Source: Tellurirhabdus bombi (GTDB taxonomy: Bacteria > Bacteroidota > Bacteroidia > Cytophagales > Spirosomataceae). From it: a DNA stretch of 64,000 bases. The translations under genes were made by a program, and so were the position numbers. Shown here piece by piece: positions 25,832 through 35,283 of the stretch (the stretch's first letter is position 1; every line of letters begins with the position of its first letter). The stretch covers positions 4,724,001 through 4,788,000 of the forward strand of contig NZ_CP090557.1 in NCBI RefSeq assembly GCF_021484805.1, read 5' to 3'. Under the pieces are notes generated by a model. It had not been told where the DNA came from and did not search any database. It saw nothing but the letters and a program-made list of their open reading frames with translations.

Positions 25832-26785
25832 ATGCCTTTCGAAATTCATCACCATGCCTTCGGTCTTCTGACTGAGTACATTATCCAAAATACCGAAACT
25901 GGCGAGTATTTCAGTGTCTTGCCTACCCACGGAGCCTTATTACGTCGCCTGGTTTTGCGCCATAATGGCACCCCCGTTTCAGTCCTGAAAGCCCCTGAGT
26001 CAACCCAGGCGCTGATGGCGGATGAAACGTATGCCAGCGCCTTGATGTTTCCGTTCCCGAGCCGCGTCCGCCACGGCATTTATACGTTTGAAGGAACTGC
26101 TTACACGCTTCCCATGAACGAGTCGGCGCGGCACCATGCCCTTCATGGCTTTCTGTACAACCGCCCTTTTGACGTAGTTGGCCAGGTTACTACCGACACG
26201 GAAGCTTCCATTACCTTACAATATGATTACAAAGGAGATTATGCGGGTTACCCTTTCCCGTTTGATTTTCGGATCACCTATTTACTAACCGCCAACGGTC
26301 AGTTTTCCTTAAGCTACGACGTGCGAAACACGGGTACTGGAAATTGCCCGGTTGGTTTTGGCTGGCACCCCTACTTTACGTTAGGAGAAGAGCCCATTGA
26401 TAATTTATCCATGAATTTACCGGTAAGCAAACAGGTTATTCTGGATGATAACCTGTTGCCGGTGAGGGAAGAGTTATTTGCCCTGACGGGAAATATTCCA
26501 ATTGGCGATCAGAAAATAGATGCCGTTTTTACCGTTGCCGACAGTCCAGAGTTGGGCGTAACAACTGTATTACACTCGCCCCAGCAGGCTTTAAGTCTGA
26601 ATGTCTGGCAGGAAACGGGCTTCAATAAGTTTAATTACCTCGTTGTTTATACGCCCGTAAGCCGCCATAGCATAGCCATCGAAGCGCTGACCTGCAACGT
26701 CAACGCCTTTAACAATGAAGAAGGTCTTCAAATCCTGTCTCCTAATGAATCGAAGTCGGGACAGATTAAAGTCTGGTTGTCTTAA
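25832..26785 (+). CDS. Aldose 1-epimerase (galactose mutarotase family)
   Basis: A 317-residue beta-sandwich enzyme that interconverts alpha and beta anomers of sugars. The two histidines are visible in HHALHGFLYN and GFGWHPYFTLG, and the catalytic acid is likely in the late segment NKFNYLVVYTP-HSIAIEALTC. There is no signal peptide, so it is cytoplasmic. It is not linked to a galactose operon, so the sugar is unknown. A strong bidirectional hairpin follows it. Confidence 0.88.
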   Translation: MPFEIHHHAFGLLTEYIIQNTETGEYFSVLPTHGALLRRLVLRHNGTPVSVLKAPESTQALMADETYASALMFPFPSRVRHGIYTFEGTAYTLPMNESARHHALHGFLYNRPFDVVGQVTTDTEASITLQYDYKGDYAGYPFPFDFRITYLLTANGQFSLSYDVRNTGTGNCPVGFGWHPYFTLGEEPIDNLSMNLPVSKQVILDDNLLPVREELFALTGNIPIGDQKIDAVFTVADSPELGVTTVLHSPQQALSLNVWQETGFNKFNYLVVYTPVSRHSIAIEALTCNVNAFNNEEGLQILSPNESKSGQIKVWLS

Positions 26786-26793
26786 CTAAAATC

Positions 26794-26829
26794 GGCCAAT
26801 TAAAGAGCTGCCAACCTCTTTAATTGGCC
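26794..26829. terminator. Bidirectional terminator hairpin
   Basis: GGCCAATTAAAGAG (26794-26807) and CTCTTTAATTGGCC (26816-26829) form a perfect 14-bp stem with an eight-base loop between the convergent epimerase and aldehyde dehydrogenase genes. Confidence 0.85.
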
Positions 26830-26837
26830 TCTCGCTT

Positions 26838-28364
26838 TTACAGCTCAAATTTAATCCCTTGTGCCAAAGGCAAATGAGTGCCGTAGTTGATGGTATTGGT
26901 TTGGCGACGCATGTACGCTTTCCAGGCATCCGAACCGGATTCACGCCCGCCACCCGTTTCTTTTTCGCCCCCAAAAGCGCCGCCAATCTCAGCACCTGAT
27001 GTACCAATATTGACGTTTGCAATCCCGCAATCTGAACCGGCTACGGACAGAAATTGCTCGGCTTCGCGTAGGTTAAGCGTAAAAATAGCGGACGATAAGC
27101 CCTGTGGTACGCCATTTTGTAACGCAATGGCTTCTTCTATCGTGCTGTATTTCAACAGATAAAGAATGGGAGCAAACGTTTCGTGCTGGACAATGGCGGT
27201 TTGCTCGGGCATTTCGGCAATGCAAGGCTGGACATAGCATCCTGATTCAAATTCTGATCCGCTTAAAACATCGCCATCAATCAGCATCCGACCGCCCTGT
27301 TCTTTGATCTGAAAAATAGCCTTCTGATAACCCTGTACTGCCTCTTTATCAATCAACGGACCAACATGCACCTTCTCGTCCAGTGGGTTTCCAATCCGAA
27401 GTTGTCCGTAAGCACGCACTAAGCGCGTTTTTACGTCATCGTAAATCGAGTCGTGAATAATCAGTCGCCGGGTGGTTGTGCAACGCTGTCCCGCCGTTCC
27501 GACGGCACCAAACACAATGGCCGGAATCGCAACGTTGAGATCGGCGTGGGGCGTTACAATGATGGCGTTGTTTCCACCCAGTTCTAGCAAATAGCGCCCC
27601 AAGCGGCTGGAAACGGCCTGCGCCACGGCCTTTCCCATGCGCGTTGAACCTGTCGCCGAAACCAGCGCCACCCGCTCGTCGGTAGCAAGCCATTCGCCTG
27701 CTTCGCGTCCACCCGTGATGAGGCAGGAAACGCCTTCGGGAATCTCGTTTTGTTCCAGTACTTCTTTGATGATTTGTTGGCAGGCCAGCGCCGTCATTGG
27801 CGTTTTTTCGGATGGTTTCCAAATACATACGTTCCCGCACACCCACGCAATCATGGCATTCCACGACCAGACTGCCACCGGAAAATTAAAGGCCGAGATA
27901 ATGCCAACCACGCCCAGCGGATGCCACTGCTCATACATCCGGTGCGCCGGACGTTCGCTGTGCATGCTTAATCCGTACAGTTGCCGCGACAGCCCGACCG
28001 CAAAATCGCAGATATCAATAATTTCCTGCACTTCGCCCAGCCCTTCCTGAAGCGATTTGCCCATTTCATAGCTGACAAGCGCGCCTAGCTCTTTCTTATA
28101 TTGCCGAAACTGATCGCCCATTTGCCGGACAATCTCACCCCGTTTAGGAGCCGGAATGGTGCGCCATTCCAGAAAAGCTTCCCGGGCCGTTTCTACCACT
28201 TTGTTATAATCATCTTCCGTTGTTGGATGGATCTGGGCCATTAATTTGCCATCCACTGGTGAGTAGGAATCAATCAGACGATCCGTAGAATGCCAAAAAG
28301 CCACGCCAGTACTTGTCCCTGACATAATCGGCTGGTTTTTTAGTTTTTGAAGGAATTGCTGCAT
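26838..28364 (-). CDS. Aldehyde dehydrogenase, ALDH7 (aminoadipate-semialdehyde dehydrogenase type)
   Basis: A 508-residue NAD(P)-dependent aldehyde dehydrogenase. The catalytic Cys lies in TAGQRCTTTRR and the general-base Glu in YLLELGGNNA; the latter, with FNFPVAVWSWNAMIAWVCGN and the end segment GGEKETGGGRESGSDAWK, is the pattern of the ALDH7/antiquitin group, which oxidises alpha-aminoadipate semialdehyde in lysine catabolism. A saccharopine-dehydrogenase-like gene 3.6 kb away supports that role. Betaine aldehyde or other semialdehydes are alternatives. Confidence 0.88.
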   Translation of the reverse strand: MQQFLQKLKNQPIMSGTSTGVAFWHSTDRLIDSYSPVDGKLMAQIHPTTEDDYNKVVETAREAFLEWRTIPAPKRGEIVRQMGDQFRQYKKELGALVSYEMGKSLQEGLGEVQEIIDICDFAVGLSRQLYGLSMHSERPAHRMYEQWHPLGVVGIISAFNFPVAVWSWNAMIAWVCGNVCIWKPSEKTPMTALACQQIIKEVLEQNEIPEGVSCLITGGREAGEWLATDERVALVSATGSTRMGKAVAQAVSSRLGRYLLELGGNNAIIVTPHADLNVAIPAIVFGAVGTAGQRCTTTRRLIIHDSIYDDVKTRLVRAYGQLRIGNPLDEKVHVGPLIDKEAVQGYQKAIFQIKEQGGRMLIDGDVLSGSEFESGCYVQPCIAEMPEQTAIVQHETFAPILYLLKYSTIEEAIALQNGVPQGLSSAIFTLNLREAEQFLSVAGSDCGIANVNIGTSGAEIGGAFGGEKETGGGRESGSDAWKAYMRRQTNTINYGTHLPLAQGIKFEL

Positions 28365-28464
28365 ACCTGTTAGATGTGTGGTTTTAAATGTGGTGAATAT
28401 ACATTATTTACTAATTTGTAGCTGAAAGCCAATTTCGCAGTTCACAATCGCTTTGTCAATTTCC

Positions 28465-30405
28465 ATGAAAAGTATTCTTCTGACTTCGCTCAGCTTATTC
28501 TTTGCGCTGATTTCTCTGGCGCAGACGCCACCGCCCAACCCAGGAGCGGAATTCATCAAGCAAAATTTTCAGAAATACGAATATAAAATCCCAATGCGCG
28601 ACGGGACCAAATTACACACAGCGGTGTATGTCCCGAAAGACGCTTCCGAATCGGTTCAGTACCCTTTTATGATGCAGCGAACCTGCTACAGTGTAGCTCC
28701 TTATGGCCCAGACGCCTACCCCGCCCGCCTTGGCCCATCAACGACCCTGATGCGCGACAAATACATCTTTGTGTATCAGGACGTTCGGGGACGGTGGATG
28801 TCGGAAGGCACCTGGACCAACATGACGCCCAATATTCCTGACCCAGCTCCGGCCAAGGCGGTTGCCCGAAAAGGCAAAGCACCCGCCCGGCCTTCGGCAG
28901 CTCCGTTGGCCGGCTCCCCCGACGAAAGTTCGGATACCTACGACACAATCGACTGGCTGCTGCATAACGTCAAGTTTAACAACGGACGCGTTGGGCAATG
29001 GGGCGGCTCCTACCCCGGTTTTTACACCATTGCGGGCGCTATTGATGCGCATCCGGCCCTAAAAGCTTCGTCCCCGCAAGCGCCCATCGCCGATTTTTTC
29101 TTCGATGACTTCCACCACAACGGTACTTTTATTCAGGCGTATCTCTTTACGTTTCCGGTCTTTGGTGTGCAACACCCAAAGCCGACTTCCGAAGCGTGGT
29201 ACAATGACCAGATGATTAAAACGGGCACCCGGGACGGATTTCAGTGGCAGTACGACCTGGGTCCGTTGAAAAATGCGGATAAATATTACAAAGATAATTT
29301 CTACTGGCAGGAAACGATAAACCACCCAAACTACGACGAGTTCTGGCAGAAACGCAGCATTGTCCCACACCTGAAAAACGTGAAACACGCCATCATGACC
29401 GTTGGTGGCTGGTTTGACGCGGAGGACTTGTATGGCCCACTCACGATTTACAAAAATCTGGAAAAGAACAATCCTGGCACGTATAACACGCTGGTGATGG
29501 GGCCGTTCGGCCACGGTCGTTGGGCGCAGGAAACGGGCCATACGCTGCACAACAACATTTATTTCGGCGACAGCATCGCGACATTTTATCAAAAGAACAT
29601 CGAAGCCAAATTTTTCAATCATTTCCTGAAAGGTCCCGGCGATGGCAAAACGGGCTTACCCGATGCCTACCTGTTTGATACAGGTCGCAAAGAGTGGAAA
29701 ACGTTTGATAAGTGGCCCGCTCCCAGCGCCCAGAATCTTTCTTTTTATCTATCAAATACCGGCCAGCTTACTCAGCAAGCGCCAGCGGACCAGGGTTTTA
29801 GCGAGTTTATCAGCGATCCGATGAAGCCGGTGCCCTACACGGAAGACAACACGACCACCATTGGATTTACGCCTTTCAACTACATGTCGGAAGATCAACG
29901 ATTTGCGTCGCGGCGTCCGGATGTGCTGACGTTCCAGACCGAACCGCTGACGGAGGACATTACGCTTGGCGGTGAAATTACGGCTAAACTCAAAGTGAGC
30001 ACCACGGGCACCGATGCCGACTGGATTGTGAAGCTCATTGATGTTTACCCGCCCGACGAGCCGAATCACCCTTATATGCCCAACAAAAACATTATTCTGA
30101 GCAATTACCAGCAAATGGTGCGCTCGGAAGCCATGCGGGGGCGTTTTCGAAATTCATTCGAAAAGCCCGAGCCGTTTGAGGCAAACAAAGTTACCGATGT
30201 GACGTTTCGTTTACAGGATGTGTTGCACACATTCAAAAAAGGGCACCGAGTTATGATTCAGGTCCAAAGCACCTGGTTTCCGCTCATCGACCGTAATCCG
30301 CAGAAATACGTAGACAACATCTACAAAGCCGATGCGTCTGACTTCCAAAAAGCAACGCACCGGGTTTACGCTAACTCCGCGATTGAGGTGCAGATTTTGA
30401 AATAA
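28465..30405 (+). CDS. CocE/NonD family (X-Pro dipeptidyl-peptidase S15-like) hydrolase
   Basis: A 646-residue exported alpha/beta hydrolase. Signal peptide MKSILLTSLSLFFALISLAQ; the nucleophile elbow is GQWGGSYPGFY; a cap region rich in aromatic residues follows; the C-terminal part is a jelly-roll X-Pro DAP domain (from about residue 470). Family members hydrolyse esters or proline-containing peptides. ATG 28465 is preferred to the in-frame ATG at 28453 because it puts the signal peptide first. A hairpin terminator follows. Confidence 0.88.
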   Translation: MKSILLTSLSLFFALISLAQTPPPNPGAEFIKQNFQKYEYKIPMRDGTKLHTAVYVPKDASESVQYPFMMQRTCYSVAPYGPDAYPARLGPSTTLMRDKYIFVYQDVRGRWMSEGTWTNMTPNIPDPAPAKAVARKGKAPARPSAAPLAGSPDESSDTYDTIDWLLHNVKFNNGRVGQWGGSYPGFYTIAGAIDAHPALKASSPQAPIADFFFDDFHHNGTFIQAYLFTFPVFGVQHPKPTSEAWYNDQMIKTGTRDGFQWQYDLGPLKNADKYYKDNFYWQETINHPNYDEFWQKRSIVPHLKNVKHAIMTVGGWFDAEDLYGPLTIYKNLEKNNPGTYNTLVMGPFGHGRWAQETGHTLHNNIYFGDSIATFYQKNIEAKFFNHFLKGPGDGKTGLPDAYLFDTGRKEWKTFDKWPAPSAQNLSFYLSNTGQLTQQAPADQGFSEFISDPMKPVPYTEDNTTTIGFTPFNYMSEDQRFASRRPDVLTFQTEPLTEDITLGGEITAKLKVSTTGTDADWIVKLIDVYPPDEPNHPYMPNKNIILSNYQQMVRSEAMRGRFRNSFEKPEPFEANKVTDVTFRLQDVLHTFKKGHRVMIQVQSTWFPLIDRNPQKYVDNIYKADASDFQKATHRVYANSAIEVQILK

Positions 30406-30426
30406 ACATTCGTAACTCGTAGAAAA

Positions 30427-30477
30427 AAAGCTCATACCTGCTTCCTAACACAATCGGAACGGTATGGGCTTTCGTTT
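30427..30477 (+). terminator. Terminator after the CocE-type gene
   Basis: AAAGCTCATACC (30427-30438) pairs, with one G-U, with GGTATGGGCTTT (30461-30472), then TCGTTT. An in-frame ATG for the next gene (30464) lies within this stem, so that start is unlikely. Confidence 0.7.
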
Positions 30478-30496
30478 ATATCTAAAAAGACTGTCT

Positions 30497-31180
30497 ATGG
30501 TACTAACAAACTCGGCGACTGAAGCGATTAAACATTATGTCTTTTCGTTGTTAATCATTTACGGATTTACACTGGAAACGGCACAGGCCCAGCAAACCAG
30601 CAACTGGCGATTGGAAAAAGACAAGCACGGAATTCAGGTTTATTCCAGAAATTTATCGGACACCAAACTAAAGGAGCTGAAAGTCGTCTTCGAATTGTCG
30701 GGTCAGTTGTCGGATCTTCTTGCCGTTTTGTCCGATGCCGATCACCTGCCCGATTGGGTTTACGGGACTCGGAAGTCGTACGTTATCCGCCGGGTCAGTC
30801 CATCCGAATTTTATTACCATACCGAAATGAATCTCCCCTGGCCCGCCAGCAACCGCGACGTATCGATCCGGTTTCACGCCCAGCAGGACCCACAAACGAA
30901 GGTGCTAACGATTCGATCTGAATCAGTTGGGAATCAAGTGCCCCTACAGGACGGAATTGTGCGGGTGCCGTATTCACTGGCCCATTGGACCGTAAAACCT
31001 TTGTCTAACGAGCAAATGCACGTGGAATACATCTTTCGCGTCGATCCGGGCGGAAAGTTACCGGCCTGGTTGGTTAATCTGGTCGCTTCGACGGGTCCTA
31101 TGCAGACCTTCCAAAAGCTCCGGGAGTTGATTAAAAATCCTAAGTATCAAAACAAAAAGTATCCCTTTCTGGAGAGCTGA
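30497..31180 (+). CDS. START-domain protein, exported
   Basis: About 227 residues: an N-terminal hydrophobic stretch (HYVFSLLIIYGFTLETAQAQ) likely to be a signal peptide, then a START-type lipid-binding domain (NWRLEKDKHGIQVYSR; LPDWVYGTRKSYVIRRVSP; YYHTEMNLPWPASNRD; WTVKPLSNEQMHVEYIF). Such bacterial proteins bind hydrophobic ligands; the ligand is unknown. Start 30497 was chosen because an earlier in-frame ATG (30464) is part of a terminator stem. Convergent with the glycosylase gene, two bases apart. Confidence 0.82.
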   Translation: MVLTNSATEAIKHYVFSLLIIYGFTLETAQAQQTSNWRLEKDKHGIQVYSRNLSDTKLKELKVVFELSGQLSDLLAVLSDADHLPDWVYGTRKSYVIRRVSPSEFYYHTEMNLPWPASNRDVSIRFHAQQDPQTKVLTIRSESVGNQVPLQDGIVRVPYSLAHWTVKPLSNEQMHVEYIFRVDPGGKLPAWLVNLVASTGPMQTFQKLRELIKNPKYQNKKYPFLES

Positions 31181-31182
31181 AC

Positions 31183-31779
31183 TTATTTCCGGCTGATAAA
31201 CGGATTGCCTTTTACATAAAAACGATACGGTAAATCGGCACCCTGCGTGATGCCAATTCGGGTGGTGGTTACCATCTCAAAATCGTGCAACACAGGCCCC
31301 CGGATTGTAAGTGGCCCCGTTACTAACGACGAAAAGTTGTGCTCCTGCCGATCAATGCCCATGGCGCTCACCAACTTACCGGGACCGCTACACAAACCGC
31401 GTAAACCAACTTTGGTTGCTGGGTCAAGGCCTCGGCGTAGCCCCATCAGATCAAGCCCTTGGGTAGGTTCCAGCGCGCGAATCAGGACAGCTTCGCCCAG
31501 CCCTTCGGCGGCGCTAACGACGTTGATGCAGTGGTGGAAACCGTAAATCTGATAGACATACAGCGTTCCGGCTGGCCCAAACATGGCGGCGTTACGAACT
31601 GTTTTTCGCCGGTAAGCATGGCAGGCAGGGTCGCCTGTCAAGTAAGCTTCGGTTTCGACGATAATCCCGGCGGCGGTGCCTTCCCTACTTTCGTGAACCA
31701 GTTCGCAGCCCAGTAAAAGCTGGGAAAGTGTCAGCGTATCGTGCTTCTCGTAAAACTCAAGGGGCAATTTTGTCATCAT
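31183..31779 (-). CDS. mpg: 3-methyladenine (alkyladenine) DNA glycosylase
   Basis: A 198-residue member of the Aag/MPG family, which excises alkylated and deaminated purines in base excision repair. The catalytic Glu is in IIVETEAYLTGDPACHAY, followed by MFGPAGTLYVYQIYGFHHC and the conserved LCSGPGKLVSAMGI. Full length. It is unrelated in fold to TagA or AlkA. The start ATG at 31779 has no competing start. Confidence 0.94.
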   Translation of the reverse strand: MMTKLPLEFYEKHDTLTLSQLLLGCELVHESREGTAAGIIVETEAYLTGDPACHAYRRKTVRNAAMFGPAGTLYVYQIYGFHHCINVVSAAEGLGEAVLIRALEPTQGLDLMGLRRGLDPATKVGLRGLCSGPGKLVSAMGIDRQEHNFSSLVTGPLTIRGPVLHDFEMVTTTRIGITQGADLPYRFYVKGNPFISRK

Positions 31780-31929
31780 TTTCCAATTTATTCTTCTTCA
31801 TAACCCAAAAACAACGGGTCGGTTTGAGAATATCCGTTCGCTGGAAACAGAAAACAACAGTTGCGCTTCTTGGGAAACTTGCGTAACTAGAGTTACAACA
31901 AAACCATTCACCTTAACTGATCCCACCGT

Positions 31930-33006
31930 ATGAAAAACATCCTTGTTGTTGGATTAGGTAAAGTTGGCTCGCTCGTCGGCATTCTGCTCAACAAACGGTT
32001 TTCGGTTACGGGTTTCGATCAACGTCAACCGGCCCAAAAACTTCCCTTTCCGGTTATTTTGGGCGACGTATCGGATGAAGCAACCTTAACGAAAACCCTA
32101 GACGCTTTCGACGGCGTAGTTTCCTGCCTCCCTTATAATTTGAACCTGCCCATCGCCAAAGCAGCTTACGAGCTAGGGGTTCATTATTTCGATCTAACGG
32201 AAGACGTACCAACCACGACGGCCATCCGCGAAATGGCGGCTACGGCGCAATCGGTCATGGCCCCCCAATGCGGACTGGCACCGGGACTAATTGGCATTGC
32301 CGGGGCCGATCTGGCCAAGCGCTTCACAAAACTCCGGGATATTGAACTGCGGGTCGGCGCGCTTCCGCGTTATCCAAACGGTTTGCTGGGTTATTCCTTT
32401 ACCTGGTCGCCCGCTGGCGTGATTAACGAATACCTCAATGATTGCGAAGTAATTGCGAATGGCGTGCAGAAAATGGTTCCGGCCCTGGACGGCATCGAGG
32501 TAATCAACATCGAAGGCCAGGAATTTGAGGCTTTCAGTACGTCGGGGGGCTTGGGAACTATGTGCGAGACGTACGCGGGTCAGGTCGATACCTTGAATTA
32601 CAAAACCATTCGTTACCCTGGACACGCTAAACTCATGCGCTTTCTGTTGTATGAGCTGATTTTGAAAGAAAAACGTGCTCTGGTTGAGCAGATACTGACC
32701 GAAGCAAAGCCGCCCGTGCAGGAAGATGTTGTTTATGTCTATGCTGTAGTAGAAGGCTGGAATGGCACGGAGCTGGCTCGCGAAGAATTTTACCGCGCTT
32801 ATCATCCACGCCAGATTGACGGGCAGCACTGGCGGGCTATTTCCTGGACCACGGCTGGTTCCGTAGCCGCCGTCGTTGAACTGGTTGCCGACGGGTTATT
32901 ACCGCAAAAAGGTTTTATCAAGCAGGAAGAGATCCCTTTTGATGCGTTTCTGGAGACGAGAAACGGGCAGGCTTTCCGAAAAGAACTAATAATAACTGAA
33001 GCGTAA
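31930..33006 (+). CDS. Saccharopine dehydrogenase-like oxidoreductase
   Basis: A 358-residue protein with an N-terminal Rossmann fold (LVVGLGKVGSLVG) and the saccharopine dehydrogenase arrangement (CLPYNLNLPIAKAAYELGVHYFDLTED; APQCGLAPGLIGIAG). These enzymes split saccharopine to glutamate and aminoadipate semialdehyde, or run related reductions. An ALDH7 enzyme able to oxidise that semialdehyde is encoded at 26838-28364. The lysine-ketoglutarate reductase half is not seen here. A perfect hairpin follows. Carboxynorspermidine synthase-like activity is an alternative. Confidence 0.85.
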   Translation: MKNILVVGLGKVGSLVGILLNKRFSVTGFDQRQPAQKLPFPVILGDVSDEATLTKTLDAFDGVVSCLPYNLNLPIAKAAYELGVHYFDLTEDVPTTTAIREMAATAQSVMAPQCGLAPGLIGIAGADLAKRFTKLRDIELRVGALPRYPNGLLGYSFTWSPAGVINEYLNDCEVIANGVQKMVPALDGIEVINIEGQEFEAFSTSGGLGTMCETYAGQVDTLNYKTIRYPGHAKLMRFLLYELILKEKRALVEQILTEAKPPVQEDVVYVYAVVEGWNGTELAREEFYRAYHPRQIDGQHWRAISWTTAGSVAAVVELVADGLLPQKGFIKQEEIPFDAFLETRNGQAFRKELIITEA

Positions 33007-33010
33007 ATAC

Positions 33011-33041
33011 CGATTGGGGCGGCCATGTACCGCCCCAATCG
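33011..33041. terminator. Hairpin between convergent genes
   Basis: CGATTGGGGCGG (33011-33022) and CCGCCCCAATCG (33030-33041) form a perfect 12-bp stem with a seven-base loop between the saccharopine dehydrogenase-like gene and yicC. Confidence 0.75.
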
Positions 33042-33049
33042 ACTTTAAA

Positions 33050-33940
33050 TCAGATCACGTTCATGGTCTGTTCTTTGATCTTCTCCAGCTCGTCTTTCAT
33101 CTGAACCACCAGGCGCTGAATCACCACATCGTTTGCTTTGGAGCCGATGGTATTGATCTCCCGACCGATTTCCTGCGAGATAAAATTGAGCTTTTTCCCG
33201 TTCGCCTCTTCGGTTGACAGAACTTCCAGGAAATAATCCAGGTGATTTTTGAGGCGGACTTTTTCTTCGGAAATTTCGAATTTTTCGACGTAGTAAATCA
33301 ATTCCTGCTCAAACCGGTTCTGGTCGATTTCCTCTCCGGCCAACAATTCCGTGACCATATTCCGAAGCCGCTCCCGCACCGCCGGAATCCGTTTCACATC
33401 CTGCGTCTCAACGAGAATGAGCCGCTCCCGGATGGCAATGATGTACTCCCGAAATTTGATTTCCAGGGCATTGCCCTCCTGCCGCCGGAACTCATCGCAT
33501 TTCCGAATGGCTTCCAGAACCGTAGTCGAGATTAGCTCCCAATCCTGCGCCTGGGTGTCGGGCATGGCTACCGATTCTGAATTATACGCATTGGGCTGTT
33601 GCAAAGCCAGCTTAAAGAGGTCGCTGTCTGAAACGGCCAGCCCTAAACCGACGCTGGTTTCCCGAAAATCAGTTACGTAAGCTTCGACCAGCGGACGGTT
33701 TACGGCCACACCGGGACGCGTGTTCGCCAGGCGATTAATCGTCAGGGTAAATTCTACCTTACCGCGTTCCAGCTTTTGGGTCAACAAATTCCGAAGTTCT
33801 ATTTCTTTATCCGAATAATGCTTGGGAATCCGGCAATAAATGTCCAGAAACTTGGAATTGAGGGTCTTCAGTTCTACAGTAACCGTGAGGCCATCTACCT
33901 CATGCGTTGCGCTGCCGAACCCGGTCATGGATTTGAGCAT
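33050..33940 (-). CDS. yicC: YicC family protein (endoribonuclease type)
   Basis: A 296-residue member of the YicC/YloC family. It opens with MLKSMTGFGSATHEVDGLTV and ends with the conserved EIGREINTIGSKANDVVIQ (DUF1732). Family members have been shown to cut RNA. In many Bacteroidota yicC is followed by guanylate kinase and a nucleotidyltransferase, but neither is here. It begins 17 bases after pdxA and is surely co-transcribed with it. Confidence 0.95.
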   Translation of the reverse strand: MLKSMTGFGSATHEVDGLTVTVELKTLNSKFLDIYCRIPKHYSDKEIELRNLLTQKLERGKVEFTLTINRLANTRPGVAVNRPLVEAYVTDFRETSVGLGLAVSDSDLFKLALQQPNAYNSESVAMPDTQAQDWELISTTVLEAIRKCDEFRRQEGNALEIKFREYIIAIRERLILVETQDVKRIPAVRERLRNMVTELLAGEEIDQNRFEQELIYYVEKFEISEEKVRLKNHLDYFLEVLSTEEANGKKLNFISQEIGREINTIGSKANDVVIQRLVVQMKDELEKIKEQTMNVI

Positions 33941-33957
33941 AACTAAATGTGTCTTGG

Positions 33958-35139
33958 CTATAGCTGGCTATTTTTAGCTACTTCCGGGGTTGTTGTTAAG
34001 GCATTTTTATTGATTTCTGCCATTTCTTTCCGATAACGCGCTACATCGCAGGCCAGGTAAATGGCTTGTAGCATCGAATTTTCGTCCGCCATATTTTTCC
34101 CCGCAATGTCGTAAGCCGTACCGTGGTCGGGAGACGTGCGCACAACGGGCATCCCAGCCGTGAAGTTAACGCCTTCGTCAAAAGCCAGTGTCTTGAACGG
34201 AATCAAACCCTGGTCGTGGTACATGGCCAGCACGGCATCATACTTGCGGTAACTTTGCGTCCCAAAGAACCCGTCGGACGCATACGGGCCGTAGATCAAC
34301 AGCCCTTTGTTGCGCAAATCCTGAATAAGCGGCTTTAAAATTTCCTGCTCTTCATTGCCCAGCAAGCCTTCTTCGCCCGCGTGCGGATTGACACCCAACA
34401 CGGCAATGCGGGGTTTTTGAATGCCGAAATCATTGCGCAACGACTGATACATCAGGTGCAGTTTCTGCTGTACCCGCTCCCGGGTAATGTTCGACCGAAC
34501 CCGCCCCAGCGGAATATGGCCCGTAACAACGCCAACTCGCAACGTGCTGCTTACCAGAAACATCAGGTTATCTTTCACCTCAAACGCATCGGCGAAATAT
34601 TCGGTATGACCCGGAAAGCTAAACGTTTCAGTCTGGATGTTGTGCTTATTGATGGGCGCTGTCACGATGGCGTCCAGGTGCCCGGCTTTCAGGTCTTCCG
34701 TTGCCCGCACCAAACAGGCCAGTGCTGCCTGACCAGCTTCTTCCGTTACTTTTCCTGGCTGAACTTCCTGATTTGGCTTTTCCTTTTCGGCGGTTCCATT
34801 CTGGCCGGACTGATCGCCCCAACACGTAATGACGTTGGTGAATTTCGGGTTGGCCTGACCAATGTGCTGAATTCCGTTCAGATTCCAGTCTTTTAGTTGT
34901 AAGCCACTCTGCTGAAGCATGTTCCGGTAACGATTTAGTACGCGCATCGAGCCGTAAACTACGGGCGTACAAATCTTGTTTAGCCGATTGTGCTGCAAGG
35001 CCTTCAGAATCACTTCGGGCCCAATACCATTATAATCGCCCAGCGTAATACCGATCACCAATCGGTCGGGCTGCGGCTTTTCGGGTTGTTGCGGGTCAGA
35101 ATGACGTTCGTTTTTCTTCTCCGATTGGCGTTGTTCCAT
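33958..35139 (-). CDS. pdxA: 4-hydroxythreonine-4-phosphate dehydrogenase
   Basis: NAD-dependent enzyme of the DXP-dependent vitamin B6 pathway. Family segments are present: GITLGDYNGIGPEVILKAL near the start, the metal His in FSFPGHTEYFADAF, VNPHAGEEGLLGNEE, and MYHDQGLIPFKTLAFDEGVN with RTSPDHGTAYDIAG. At 393 residues it is long because of a 26-residue polar N-terminal extension and a Gln/Lys/Glu-rich insertion near residue 115. A later TTG or GTG start at the conserved block cannot be excluded. pdxJ is not adjacent. A 2-hydroxyacid dehydrogenase gene diverges upstream. Confidence 0.95.
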   Translation of the reverse strand: MEQRQSEKKNERHSDPQQPEKPQPDRLVIGITLGDYNGIGPEVILKALQHNRLNKICTPVVYGSMRVLNRYRNMLQQSGLQLKDWNLNGIQHIGQANPKFTNVITCWGDQSGQNGTAEKEKPNQEVQPGKVTEEAGQAALACLVRATEDLKAGHLDAIVTAPINKHNIQTETFSFPGHTEYFADAFEVKDNLMFLVSSTLRVGVVTGHIPLGRVRSNITRERVQQKLHLMYQSLRNDFGIQKPRIAVLGVNPHAGEEGLLGNEEQEILKPLIQDLRNKGLLIYGPYASDGFFGTQSYRKYDAVLAMYHDQGLIPFKTLAFDEGVNFTAGMPVVRTSPDHGTAYDIAGKNMADENSMLQAIYLACDVARYRKEMAEINKNALTTTPEVAKNSQL

Positions 35140-35283
35140 CTACTTTTATTAGTTTCGCCGTTACCTCGTTCTAGGCGTACTCCCTGACTTGAAGAGAACG
35201 TGTGGTATTTGCCACCCCTTCCCTAGTTAGAAGAAAGGAGCCAGAAACTGAGGTTTTTGTTGCAAGTTACGAAAACCCTACGG

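Noticed and set aside
29059-29622. A 187-residue antisense frame in the CocE-type gene
   Set aside because: It is antisense to a gene with intact catalytic motifs and has Val/Arg-rich shadow composition.
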